DNA of 64,000 bases from Agelas oroides (lineage: Eukaryota > Porifera > Demospongiae > Agelasida > Agelasidae), in contig OX422202.1 in NCBI GenBank assembly GCA_949130485.1, positions 6,185,793 through 6,249,792 of the forward strand. Reading direction: 5' to 3'. The notes below the pieces were generated by a model. The model did no database searches and was not told the DNA's origin. It saw only the letters and a program-made list of their open reading frames with translations. Shown one piece after another: positions 14,279 to 24,300 of the stretch; within the stretch, counting starts at the first letter, position 1; every line of letters begins with the position of its first letter. Made by a program: the position numbers and the translations under genes.

Positions 14279-16128
14279 AGGACAGGAGGACAGGGACAGA
14301 GACAGGGATAGGGACAGGGATAGGGACAGGGAGACAGGGACAGGGACAAGGACAGGGGGACAGGGACAAGGACAGGGGGACAGGGACAGGGGGACAGACT
14401 AAGTTTTCTTTACCACCTTCTGTTAGTTTTACATAGAACTATTCTTGTTTAAACGTGTTCTGGTTGTGTAGGTTTCTATGACCTGGATCGAATTTCAGAG
14501 CTGATGAGAGAGTGTGTGAAAATGATGGAGTTTGACAACCCTCACGTCCTCAGTTTGATTGGAGTGTGTTTGGATGCTGGCCCTGCCCCTTACATTGTGC
14601 TGCCCTTCATGGCTAACGGCAATCTGCTTGCTTACGTCAAAAAAGAAAAGAATAACCTTGTATTTCCTGACCACAGCATGGCAGACTCTGAACAGGCAAG
14701 TGTCTAGTATGTACATGGAGTCACATGCATACTCACATCATGGAATGACTTTATTTTCAGCGACGTAGCTAGCAATGAGGCAGAGGAAGCAGTTGCCTCC
14801 TCACTTTTCTGTGTAAGAACGTGCATACGCATTGGCGATGTCCTATAAATAACTAGTGCATGCGCAAAGTAATTACATCACTATGACAGAACTCACCCGC
14901 ACTATAAATAGAGACCTCATGGCTGGGAAAAGACCAGCAGCATTGATAACGACTTTCTTTACAAAGCGTGTATGTGGAGTGAAATGTAGTGGAGACACAC
15001 ACTATCGCGGAAATGGTTGGTTAATTAGATATTATTAATTAGTTAAGTTGTGAATAATTAATTAGCAAAATTTTTGCCACGTGGTAAGGTATTGCCTCCT
15101 CACTCAATAAATCCTAGCTATGCCCATCATTTATTTCCTTCATTTTAGGCTATTACAGCTCGTAAACGAATGGCAGACATGTGTCTTCAAATTGCTAAGG
15201 GGATGGAATATCTTGCCAGCAAGAGGATTGTCCACCGGGACCTTGCAGCACGAAACTGCATGTGAGAATCATGACAGATGACTCCATTTTGGCTACTAAT
15301 ATTTTTCAGCATTCGTAAGTGTATCCCAATTTCTGGTCCCACTGCAGGATTGATGCCCACTTCATCATCAAGGTATCAGACTTTGGCCTCTCTGAAAGTA
15401 TGTACACACAAACCTACTTCAGGCAGACAAAAAAGAGTGCTGGTGTGAAGTTGCCTGTAAAGTGGCTTTCCCCGGAAGCTTTGCTGGAAGGGGTCTTCTC
15501 AGAGAAATCTGATGTGGTGAGTGTTGTGGTATGACACATCTTTCTGCATAGACATACTTTACTGTGTGCATGCTGTGTGTTCATACAGTGGGCCTATGGG
15601 GTAACTTGCTGGGAAGTTTTCACTGGAGGGAGGATACCATACCCAGGAGTGGACCCATTCTCCCTTCCCAGTCTACTGGAGAATGGATTAAAGCTGGAGA
15701 AACCAAAGAACGCTGCTTGCTCTGAGGAATTGTAAGGACAGGGAATACACAACTAATGAGTCAGCCTGAGAGACAAGTGTATACCCTATTCCTTATTCTC
15801 TCTGGGCAGGTATTTCTTCATGTTCAGGTGCTGGCACACGGACCCTGAGGAGAGGCAAACTTTCTCAGAGTTGGTTCGCATAATGTCCCAGACCTTGCTG
15901 AGTATGGCTGATTACTTGGATGTGAGCACCTTTGGTGAACTAGAAGAAACAGCCAAAGAGGAGGCAGCTGAAGAAGAAACAGACAAGGAAGAAACAGTCA
16001 AAGAAGAAACAGCCAAGGAAGAAGCAGGAGAGGAATCAAACTGCAATGGTATTGAGGCTAAAATACCAAAAGACAGTGTATACTACGACAAAGAAAACAA
16101 ATCTCTAATTCTGAACCTTACGGCTTAA
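1406..16128 (+). CDS. Gene 1: receptor tyrosine kinase with Calx-beta/NIDO/SRCR ectodomain
   Basis: Spliced gene, 22 exons, 1278 aa. Exons: 1406-1748, 2825-2923, 4965-5120, 5211-5402, 5683-5829, 5892-6086, 6199-6338, 6493-6780, 7120-7360, 7736-7900, 8017-8196, 9053-9190, 9454-9666, 9752-9887, 10346-10395, 10633-10734, 11467-11550, 14472-14695, 15149-15261, 15348-15516, 15589-15731, 15810-16128. They join in one frame to TAA at 16126. The start is the only Met giving a signal peptide ([15 protein letters not shown], about residues 1-20). Order: Ser/Thr/Pro stalk about 21-68; eight-Cys module about 69-147; Calx-beta 148-263 and 264-377; NIDO 378-600; SRCR 601-715; Calx-beta 716-832; TM about 840-865; juxtamembrane to 926; kinase 927-1210; Glu/Lys-rich tail. 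It should be a type I plasma-membrane receptor that phosphorylates tyrosine. All kinase catalytic residues are present, so activity is expected; the ligand is unknown. Introns follow GT-AG except intron 18 (GC-AG). The domain combination is unfamiliar to me. Confidence 0.9.
1965..2423. mobile_element. MITE-like terminal inverted repeat element in gene 1 intron 1
   Basis: The left arm (1972-2016) carries CCCAGAATGTCTAA / TCAAAATGTCTAAT units. The right arm (about 2345-2420) carries the reverse complement, TTAGACATTCTGGGA. The 11-base sequence TTTAGTTCAAC occurs at 1954-1964 and 2424-2434 and may be a flanking duplication. No transposase is present. Confidence 0.6.
3247..3609. repeat. 13-bp minisatellite, about 28 copies, gene 1 intron 2
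   Basis: The unit TTCATTCCCTYGG is repeated head to tail; C/T at one site varies between copies, and one partial unit (TTGG-TTC) interrupts near 3387. Because 13 is not a multiple of 3, all three frames stay open; these reading frames are not genes. The rest of the intron (2924-4964) shows nothing else I can identify. Confidence 0.95.
4965..6086 (+). other. Gene 1 exons 3-6: two Calx-beta domains
   Basis: Each domain is encoded by two phase-1 exons (4965-5120 with 5211-5402; 5683-5829 with 5892-6086). The pattern is typical of Calx-beta: an opening strand ([28 protein letters not shown]), a C-A-V strand, a D-F or D-Y turn after the intron, then an acidic 'D-D/E-x-x-E' stretch ([28 protein letters not shown]) and a closing V-T-I-I-D. 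The acidic residues are the usual calcium-binding positions of the family; binding itself is inferred. Confidence 0.8.
6199..7360 (+). other. Gene 1 exons 7-9: NIDO domain
   Basis: Three exons (6199-6338, 6493-6780, 7120-7360) encode a nidogen-like extracellular domain. Hallmarks are YPFGD near the start, FRFFG and the split [10 protein letters not shown] turn, [14 protein letters not shown] with [12 protein letters not shown], then [23 protein letters not shown] and GFDAGD. It is about 220 residues, normal for NIDO. The domain is found in nidogen, alpha-tectorin and mucin-4 type extracellular proteins. Confidence 0.88.
6925..7052. repeat. GT/TG microsatellite cluster, gene 1 intron 8
   Basis: Interrupted (TG)n runs with GTGTGTACTG blocks lie between NIDO exons 8 and 9. 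The open frames across it are repeat artefacts. A second (GT)n run is in intron 11 at about 8657-8688. Confidence 0.9.
7736..8196 (+). other. Gene 1 exons 10-11: SRCR domain
   Basis: Two exons (7736-7900, 8017-8196) encode a scavenger-receptor cysteine-rich domain of about 115 residues with eight cysteines. Signatures are [35 protein letters not shown], and LLEC with a final C-R-Y-L-A-V-V-N-C. Both exons are phase 1 at each end, so the domain can be lost or gained without a frame change, as gene 4 shows. Confidence 0.88.
9053..10734 (+). other. Gene 1 exons 12-16: third Calx-beta, TM helix, juxtamembrane
   Basis: Exons 9053-9190 and 9454-9666 encode a third Calx-beta domain ([16 protein letters not shown] to FVTIIDDD). 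Exon 9752-9887 carries the membrane helix ([19 protein letters not shown], then IIFAYLF) followed by the basic stop-transfer run YRRRKH. Exons 10346-10395 (50 bases) and 10633-10734 encode the juxtamembrane segment, which ends LLDPVGQ, the first two residues of the kinase glycine loop. Exon 14 ends in phase 2 and exon 15 restores phase 1. Confidence 0.82.
10810..11300. repeat. Poly-G tract, foldback element and poly-C tract in gene 1 intron 16
   Basis: A run of 26 G at 10810-10835 is followed by GC-rich palindromic sequence (CGGCTGCTTAGCAGCCG). The foldback element 10959-11049 follows, then a C-rich tract at about 11274-11297. The G and C runs probably mark ends of degenerate transposon copies. 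Confidence 0.6.
10959..11049. mobile_element. 91-bp palindromic foldback element, 9-bp TSD
   Basis: Starts TAGCCTCGAACCCAGG and ends in its exact complement CCTGGGTTCGAGGCTA. The arms pair almost completely around a short loop (TTCTCCAAAGCTGCG). It is flanked by the perfect direct repeat TAGCTGAGC (10950-10958 and 11050-11058). Confidence 0.85.
11945..14398. repeat. GGGACA-type minisatellite, 2.4 kb, gene 1 intron 17
   Basis: Hundreds of copies of GGGACA and its variants (GGGGGACA, GGGATA, AGGACA) are arranged in longer higher-order units, interrupted at 12601-12983 by a MITE. It lies between the two exons encoding the kinase VAVK lysine and helix C. The G-rich strand is the coding strand; closely spaced GGG runs give strong G-quadruplex potential. 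The long open frames on both strands (up to 454 codons) are repeat artefacts. Gene 3 has only 190 bases here. Confidence 0.95.
12601..12983. mobile_element. hAT-like MITE inside the gene 1 minisatellite
   Basis: The ends are CAGTGGCAGATCTAG and its near complement TAAATCCGCCACTG. The element is non-coding, 383 bases, and splits the GGGACA array. GTCAG borders both sides, but the repetitive target hides the true TSD. Confidence 0.65.
14759..15125. mobile_element. MITE-like insertion in gene 1 intron 18, absent from gene 3
   Basis: Begins CAGCGACGTAGCTAG and ends CCTAGCTATGCCC; short GAGGCA/TGCCTC inverted segments lie near both ends. The equivalent intron of gene 3 is 112 bases and lacks it, so it inserted after the duplication. 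The flanking intron sequence is otherwise alignable between the two genes. Confidence 0.55.
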
Positions 16129-16940
16129 CTAGAAATGTACGCAAGCCAGGATACAGTTTTTAGCCTACAATGTATGCTATAGCTAATAAGTCTTTTAATT
16201 TTTGGCAGTTTTACAGACCATGCATTTTATTGATAATTATAGCATACTCGCACATGATTGCAAATTCCCAAGTCACATGAATACATGTGTATGGGAGTTT
16301 TAACTCATGCCAATAATTGCAGGTAAATATAACCTACTTATGGTGTCTTATGATGTCTCATTGAGTCTCATGGTGTCTTAATTATGGTGTCTCATGGGGT
16401 CTCATGGTTGTGTCTTATAGTGTGTTGTGGTCTTTAAGTGCAAGTCATTGTTCACTTCACTGAGACACTAACTCCCAACTCCCAACCTGAATAGCTAATA
16501 AAGATTTCCACATCTCCACCTAAAATCCAAGAATCCCCTTTGTGGAATTGGACTAATATCAGACAGTATTGCAGTCTGGACCCTATAGACCCTTCTGATT
16601 GGGCCTGAATGCAGCCACCAGTGTTAATGGTATACAAAAGAATGGCACATTGGCCAGCCAACCTAATAATGGCAGGAAGTATTATGCCATAATGTCATCC
16701 GGTTTGATGTCCACTGCTTCCTTTGGTCTGGGTATATGACTGTGAAGTCTAAACCACACCCCAAGATACTCCCAGTAACCACATCATTGCTTCATCCATG
16801 TTTCAGTTTTTCGCTAGGCTGTGGTGTTGGCAATCTGAGTACACAAGAGATATAATATTGACAATGTAGCTGCATTCAGATTGCCAACACAGCTATTTTT
16901 GATTGCATCAAACTAAGCAGACCCACCTTTCATTTACCCA
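16129..16940. other. 3' flank of gene 1
   Basis: Non-coding. It contains a possible polyadenylation signal AATAAA at 16497-16502 and a degenerate run of TCTCATGGTGTC units at about 16338-16425, like those in gene 1 intron 1 at 2452-2530. No exon is visible. Confidence 0.45.
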
Positions 16941-16941
16941 A

Positions 16942-17171
16942 TAAATGAATGAGTGGATGAGTGAGTGTGTGAGTGAGTGGGTGAGTGGGTGGGTGAGTGG
17001 GTGAGTGAGTGAGTGGGTGGGTGGGTGGGTGAGTGAGTGAGTGAGTGGGTGGGTGGGTGGGTGAGTGAGTGAGTGAGTGAGTGTGAGTGGGTGGGTGGGT
17101 GGGTGGGTGAGTGAGTGAGTAAGTGAGTGAGTGAGTGAGTGAGTGAGTGAGTGAGTGGGTGAGTGGGTGAG
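16942..17171. repeat. GAGT/GGGT minisatellite
   Basis: Tandem GTGAGTGA and GGGTGGGT units. A short related GTGAGTGAG patch lies at about 19695-19728, after the retroelement, so the retroelement may have inserted near or mobilised such sequence. Confidence 0.9.
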
Positions 17172-17239
17172 CAGCTACACCAGGGCCTTCATAACAGCTA
17201 CACCAGGCTGTACAGAACATCACACCAAGCTAGCAGCTA

Positions 17240-19489
17240 TTCTCTCTGAGGCTAGATGAAAGCACAAGTCACTGAGCTTGACTTAACCAATGCATATGGA
17301 AGTGTCCATCATGCTCTCATCCAGTACTCTCTCCGACACTATCACGCTCCTCCCCAGTTCCAGAATATCCTCAAGTCTCTCTACACAGATCTCGCTGGGA
17401 AAGTCATCACACAAGGCTGGGTGGGTTACACCAACCATCCCCCTTGAGATCGGGGTCTACCAGGGAGACCCTCTGTCTGTTGTGATATTCAATACGGTCA
17501 TCAACACTCTCGTTGACACCCTCCAGACCCGGATTGACTTGGGATACAACCTCTCCAACTCCAACCACCAGGTGAACCTCCTGCAGTATGCAGACGACAC
17601 CTGCATCCTTGTCAACTCCCCAGCCTCTGCCCTGAACGTCCAGGTGCCCTACAACCCCTCTGAAGCCAAACAGTCCCTCAGATCAACCCTGCTAAGAATG
17701 CTCCAAGCTGTGGATGCCTGCCCCCTCACTAGGAACCAGAAACTGAAAATGTACAGAGCTGGCCCTCATCTGTCTTGGCTACTGATGATCGAAGAATATC
17801 CCCTTCCTTGGGTTGAAAGGGAACTCGAAGCTGATGCGACCAAGTTTCTCAAGAAGTGGGCTGGCCTAGCACGGTCTGCGAATACTGCTCTCCTGTACCT
17901 ACCTTGTAGAATGGGAAGCCTCCAGGGGGGTAGGACAAGCTCTAAAAAGCACGTGAAAAAATTACATTCCATTCTTAGGTATGCGGAAAGTTCACGGGGA
18001 TTTACAGAGATTAAACAAGTAAGCGCTCGTAGCATCCAAGTTTGCCGGGGTTCAATGGGGTTCATATGCTTGGAACACTTTTGTTCTAAGGGTAGAACAT
18101 CCCTACATTGTCAGAAAGTCGGAGAAATCCCTGGATATGGGTGAGCTCACCTTCAATGCCGAGAAAACTGCATGCTGCCGATTGCAGCAGGAAACCAAAG
18201 TACATGTTTTAGCTTTAGCGCGGCAAACTACTCTCTAAAACTGCACAAAAAGTACTCAATAAAGGCTGCAGCGCATGGAATCATCACTAGGCATTACATC
18301 ATCAGATATGAGTGCACGTGAGCTTGTCCTACCCCCCTGGGAAGCCAACCTACCAGCACTTTCTTCCCTCTACAAGCGCCTCCAAGTTTCCCATCAATGT
18401 CAGCTCCTCACTTCACCTGACCCTTGTGTAAGACACATTGCTGAAAAGCAGCTACAAGCAGAAACTCGCCGAACCAGGAAGAAGTTCAAGCCTGCAGTGG
18501 TTGTACGTGATGCTATGGTAGAAGACCCAGGTACCTCCCGGAAGGCACTGCTCTCTGCTGCAAAGGGTAGAGTGAACGAGAGTGACAATGTGGCCAGACT
18601 GGACCAAGTGAAGAGCCTAGAGAGGCAAGGCGAGATGCTGAGAGCCACTACACCAGATACAGCCACAATCTGGGCCAAAGCAATCCAGTCTCTTCCCCAT
18701 GCAGGAGCAGACAAAGTTTGCCCTCAACGCTGCAGTGGACACACTTCCCCACAATTCAAACCTCCACCTGTGGAGGAAGAAGGAGAGTGACTCATGTCCA
18801 CTCTGTGGAGAGCGACAATCCTTGATCCATGTCCTTAACTGCTGTAGAGTAACCAGAGCAGTGGCGTAGCGAAGGCCGGGCCTGGCCGGGCACGTGCCCG
18901 GCCAAAGCACCACTGACCGCTCATGTCACGCGATCTCGCGCGAAGCGCGCGCGAGCGCTATATATTGTTATTACATTTCCTAGAGCTAACGTACAGCAAG
19001 TGCCCGGCCAATACCAATGACCTGGCTACGCCACTGAGCCAGAGACCTGAGGAGGTACAATGTACATCATGATGCTTTGCTAAAGGTCATTGTGGACACA
19101 GTTAAGGAACACCTTCCTCCATCTCACAAACTCACAGTGGACCTTGGCCACTACAAACCCCACTGACCTGAGACCAGACATTGTTTTGTGGTCTGATAGC
19201 GAGAAGCAGCTCATCCTAGCTGAATTGACAGTCTCATTTGAGACATCCTTTGAAGCAGCAGCAGAGAGGAAAGAGACAAACTATCAGGACCTTATCTCCA
19301 GAGCGGAACAAGCCGGTTACAGCACTACCCTCACGAAGTGTCCCACACCTACCAGGTTTTACAAGACTAGCCCAGGAGCTAACCATCTCTCAACATAAAC
19401 TGTCAAACCTCCTCCTCCAAGCCAGTCAAGCAGCTATCACTGGATCCTTCCAAATTTGGTGTGACAGGAACAGAACTGATGCAACATAA
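17240..19489 (+). pseudogene. Broken R2-type non-LTR retrotransposon (RT, zinc knuckle, endonuclease)
   Basis: Degenerate 5'-truncated copy with several frame changes. Visible parts in order: reverse transcriptase motif A (ELDLTNAYGSVHH, about 17274), GVYQGDPLS (about 17450), the YADD catalytic motif (about 17586), a thumb-like region (to about 18000), a second block at 18275-18790, a zinc knuckle CPLCGERQSLIHVLNCC (about 18795-18845), and a restriction-like endonuclease core RPDIVLWSD with ILAELTV (about 19165-19230). The C-terminal knuckle plus PD-type endonuclease is characteristic of the R2/NeSL group. It is not functional: frames are broken and a MITE sits inside it. Confidence 0.8.
18859..19036. 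mobile_element. hAT-like MITE inserted in the R2-like fragment
   Basis: Ends are CAGTGGCGTAGC and GCTACGCCACTG (exact 12-base inverted repeats). Flanks AACCAGAG (18851-18858) and AGCCAGAG (19037-19044) form an 8-base target duplication with one mismatch, the hAT size. It splits the retroelement reading frame just after the zinc knuckle. Confidence 0.85.
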
Positions 19490-21308
19490 ACATATTTGTG
19501 CCCCTGACTCGTTGTACGAGTATTTTGTCTGCTGTGCAGTATATGTATCACTTTATATACTTGTTTTGTGATGGCCCATATGGAATTGCGCAGTACAGTA
19601 GTCATGTACTTTGGCAGTTATGATATTGGGTATGCCATCCCCTCATTGTACCATGTAGCTATGTATGGATTTTAATGAAGGTTTCACACACACACGTGAG
19701 TGAGTTAGTGAGTGAGTGAGGAGTGAGTGGATAGTTACACTCCAAGGTGCGGAAAAGAATCCGTGTAGATAACATAAGCAAATAAGTTAATACACCAGAG
19801 GAAGCATTGGACATCATATCTGACTGGCTATTTATTAAAGGCATGGTGCATTCATCCCAAGAATGAAACTTTGGCGTACCAGTAAGCTTCCCTTCACCAG
19901 CTACAGTGGCTACACCACCCTCACCCCCTCACAGCGGTGCCAGAAGGGTTTGCATGATGTCACATGCTACATGTATGTTAAATAATTATGTAGATAGATA
20001 GCTAGATAGATTACAAGCAAGATGAGAATCTATGTTTGTGTGCATGGGCTTAGCTACTTGGCGACAAGAAATTGGTTAGTCTCGCAAGCCACACCCTTCA
20101 CAAAGTGTGGCTTGCAAGACTAGAGAAGTTGGTGTAGTCAACCAGCCAATTTTTTTTTGACACAAAATGTCTGTGGGCGTGGCCAACTTAGGAGGCCAGC
20201 TCAGTCTGCACTACACTATCCTGGGTCCCACACATTTTGTGTTCTTTCATCATGTGTCTAATTGTAAACTTTTACCATCTTGTTAATGCTTTTGTACTTG
20301 CACTGGATCACCCTCCTCAAATTCTCTGAAGTGCCTTTAACTTAGCCTCGTTCCCAGGCCTCCCCCATTTTCGTTCTTCGGTTTGCGTTCAGTATAATAC
20401 ACGGAAGTAAGGTGGCACTCCGACGTAGCATCCACAGTGGGACTGCAGTTGCACCGCATTTTGTCCGCACTATGTCTGCACTACTCCCGTAGTCTTTCCG
20501 CACCGTTTCCGCAGCATTCCCGCAGTCTTTCCGTTGTCTTCTTTTCCCGCGGTGTCTCCGCACTGTTGCCGCAGTCCTTCTGCAGTCTTCTTTTAGTCAG
20601 GAATTGCAGTATAGCTACACAGCAGAACGTTTCCCTTGTTTAGGCAGGTTCATTTGAGTGAGAAGACCGTGGCCAAGACTTAGAGCGACCAAAGAGTGAT
20701 GTATTCAGCTATGGTGTTGTTTTAATTAATAGTTAGCTAATACCTTGTGTCATATAAACCTGTATACTTTCACTAATAAATTCTGTAGTGTTTGCTTGGT
20801 ATTTATCTATACTCACTGGTCTAGTGGTTATTTGCTTCAAGCAGGTGATGGAAATTATATGGAGTCAACATGATGACTGCATGCATGACTATCAACTTAT
20901 ATTCTTTGTTGATCAGTCGTACTTTATCAGATCATACCATGCATACTCACATGACATTGTATCAACTTTACATCCATCATACACACTACTGCCCACTCCA
21001 CTATCTATGCTTTAACTCTGCCCTCACCTAATTATTTACCCTGTTTTATACTTACAGTGCATCACCCTCCAACTCTGTCCTCCCGAACTGCCCTCACCTA
21101 GTTACATAAGCAATGATACGAGTTCCTGTATGATTCACCCTCCTACTGTATCCCTATATGTGTACTCTGTTTCATAAGCCCTCACTGCGGGCTGGCTGCA
21201 TTCCTGCAGGGCGAAATTGATGATTGATTGATCAATTAAATGTAGCTCGAGACTCACCTGCATGTCCGAACAAGTGTCGTTCTGTAAGTTTGACGAAGAC
21301 AATACGCA
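19490..21308. other. Intergenic region between retroelement and gene 2
   Basis: No exon is visible. It holds a 46-base palindrome at 20077-20122 (TAGTCTCGCAAGCCACACC and complement) with imperfect 9-base flanks, half of a TAGCCTCG foldback element at 20344-20408, and a degenerate run of TCCGCAGTCTTTCCGCA-like units at 20455-20595. Confidence 0.5.
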
Positions 21309-24300
21309 ATGAAGGTGTCATTATTCAGCCTAATTCTGCTTGTGTCGTGTCACTGTGTCATGTCGCAGGTCAGTTCAATAGCTGTATTAGGACCGTCATC
21401 ATTGTCAACGCCGTCTGCACAAGTGTCAACGCCGTCTGCACAAGTGTCAACGCCGTCTGCATCAGCATCAACGCCGTCTGTGCCAGTGTCAACGCCGTCT
21501 GCGCCAGTGTCAACGCCGTCTGCGCCAGTGTCAACGCCGCCTGCACCTGTGTCAGCGTCAACGCTACAGGCACTGACATCGTCATCAGCAACACCAACAC
21601 CATCGCCACCCCCTGACGGGTGCGTATTTGTAAACTTTTCATGCGAAGGACTCAGCACAACGAATCGCCGCTTCACGCTGGTTGAAATTTGTGATCCTTT
21701 ATTGGAGCAAGCCGTCGCTGGGACATGCAGTTTTGTTTTTAACACTGCAATGCAGCCAGTCGGATTTAAATGTTAGTAAAACCTAAATCGTGGAAAGATC
21801 GCTTTCGCAGCTTTCGCAACAGTGTTTCGCTGTCACAGTGTATGTACTGGTCAGTATAAGCACTGTTCGGAAGCCGCGGGAGCGATCTTTCTACGACTTA
21901 GACGTATCACAGTCTACGGCCAGAGATAGCGGCTACATTGCATCATTATTGTACGTTTGACATCGCGGGTGGTACACTTCGTTCATACGCGGCATGCAAG
22001 TTGAGTGGGTCCAGCGGAAACCACTTTTAGACACAAAATAATTGGTGCATATGGATCAATATATAGTGTCTACAGCATAGAGATTAGGGCAGAGTGCCTT
22101 AGTGAGGATGAGTTTCCTTGAAATGTGCATGCACTTTTAATTGCTACCATGCAGGAACAGGGAAAACAGTGTCAGACAGCATGATATTGTGAGCTAAATG
22201 AATGCATAACGGGCCTTGGAAGATATAGCAATGGAGTGACAAGAATACATACATTATAGTTGTGCATGATCATTTTGCCACATTTCTGACTATTTTTTTA
22301 TCTGGCTGTTTTTTTAAGAGACTGTGGGAATAGTGTTGTCAATGTCAGGCATGCTATTGTAATTAGCTTTACATGCATGCATGCATCTTCTTGGCGAAAC
22401 AGCCAAAAGATGTGATCACATCAAAATATTGTTATATGCCATTGTGTCTGGCACTATCTTTCTTATCACACAGGTCCTAATCTTTTTGGACTAAAAACAG
22501 CTCTCCTTTGCATTCCGCCAGATATCCCACAGAATACTGACTACTGTTTCTGTCATGGATTGCCAAGCATAAGTAAGAGCATAAACATTAGAGATGACAC
22601 TCAGAGTGCTGGAAACATTCGAGTTACTTTAACCTTGTTATCTCAGTTGCATGTGTGTCACATCATAATGTCCAAGGGATGTTGAGCTTCTAAACACATT
22701 GGTGTGTAATTGACAAATTAGCATCTAAGCCAACATTCCGGAAGACGTGTGTTTCTTTTTTTTTACACCTGGCTCTGCCTTGGTAGCCAAACAGGTCTTC
22801 TGAAAAAGGAAGAGGTTCTTTGATGGGCTTTCAAGAAACCTACATGTATAGCTATTTGGTGATTGGTCACACTCCTTTCATTCCCAAGTGTTGAAGAAGT
22901 TTCTGTACTGAGCATGGAAATAATCATTTTAACTAACACAATTGTAGCATCTCACTAAATGTGAAAGTCAAAAATATTGATGTGCCTTATCTCCTATCAC
23001 ATGCATGCATGCATAGCTAGCGCAATTAGTTCAGTGGCCTATCATGAAAGTAGGGTAGTCCAGGCTCCATAAATGCGGGGCCGCTTCTGAAAGCCCTGGC
23101 ATTACAATGAAATAAGGAACCAACTACATTTTTGCCTTTTTATACAGGGATTTCTGAAGTACCTGATATCAGTTTCAACAAGAGTGTACACATTGTCACT
23201 GAGGCTGAGGGAAATTTGACTGTTTGTGCTGCTGCCGGCCAACTAGCAGAGGAAGTTCTTCCTGTCAGGGTAACCATTTCTACTGCATCTGGCACTGCAA
23301 TAAGTAAGTTGTAGCTACTGACCTTACATCATTACATTACATGTAGAAGCTAGCTGGGTGCAAGGGAAAAACATGTCTTTCACAATCAGAAATAGCTACC
23401 TTTCTTTGAAGTTCATATGGTGTTGGCTACATGAACGAATGTGTTGAATCCCGATCGAAACTTACCTATGGTCATCACTAGTTACCATGAGAATATTGCA
23501 CAGGACAATATATGAGCAAGCAGCTTCACAGTGTGGAAATTTCTGTCTGTACATACATATACATTCGACAAAACATTGTGCACAATGGGATATATAGTTG
23601 CTACATGTGTTATGTGTCAAGGAAAATAAATTAAGAGGAAATCTTTTTCTAATTTAGCCCATGAGTGCGACTTTACATGGTGAAAGCTGTTATGCCTAGT
23701 GTCTTATGATGAGAAGTATTCCTGCTATTCTCCGTTTCACAGGTGGCTCTGACATTGATAATCTCACAGAAACAATCTTATTTTCTCAGAGTGGTCAAAT
23801 TAGTTGTGTGGACGTTGTGATTTTTAATGATAACGCTGACGAACTGAACGAGACCTTCACCATGGAACTCATATTCAACTATCCACCTTTTGACATACCT
23901 CTAGATACACTGGAGGTCACTATTGTTGACTCAGGTATGCTAGCTGTGTGCATGTATACTGCATGTGTGAGTTGGCCAATAACAAGGGTGTATATCTAAC
24001 CCAACAAATCTGGTGTGTGCTGGAAGAAAAATTCACAAAAGGTGCACAAACTAGCTAACGACCATGTTAGCCTCATTCCCAGACACTGTGGGTAAAGTGG
24101 AGATTCATTAATCACTGCCCACTTCGACCAATTGCTGAATAAAATGTCTCTCTGTACTATGCATATAGTTTCCTGAAGTGATAAACTATTACACACTCCT
24201 ATTTCTCACTTATTATGAACAATCAGCTATATTAATAACTAAACTGAACAGTTGTCATGTTCTGTTCCTTCTTCAGACACGGTTTCAATTGGTTTTGAGC

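Larger units (their letters stand above)
11467..16128 (+). other. Gene 1 exons 17-22: tyrosine kinase domain and tail
   Basis: The kinase motifs are complete: glycine loop GQGEFG (927-932, split over an intron), VAVK lysine 953, helix-C Glu about 970, HRDLAARN (1060-1067), DFG (1080-1082), activation-loop Tyr 1088 and 1092, [12 protein letters not shown], and SDVWAYGV. LPVKW and DLAARN mark a tyrosine kinase. The sequence around [13 protein letters not shown] and the activation loop most resembles the MET/AXL group. The tail repeats short Glu/Lys units (KEE-T/A-x) and carries a YY pair. Intron 17 is enlarged to 2.9 kb by a minisatellite. Intron 18 has a GC donor. Confidence 0.88.

Noticed and set aside
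12985..14349. A 454-codon reading frame on the minus strand and several others over 11869-14436
   Set aside because: They are translations of the GGGACA/TGTCCC minisatellite (Ser/Leu/Pro/Cys repeats), open in several frames at once, with no start context or domain.
19090..19398. Separate gene encoding RPDIVLWSD
   Set aside because: It is the endonuclease end of the broken R2-like element, separated from the zinc knuckle only by the hAT-like MITE.
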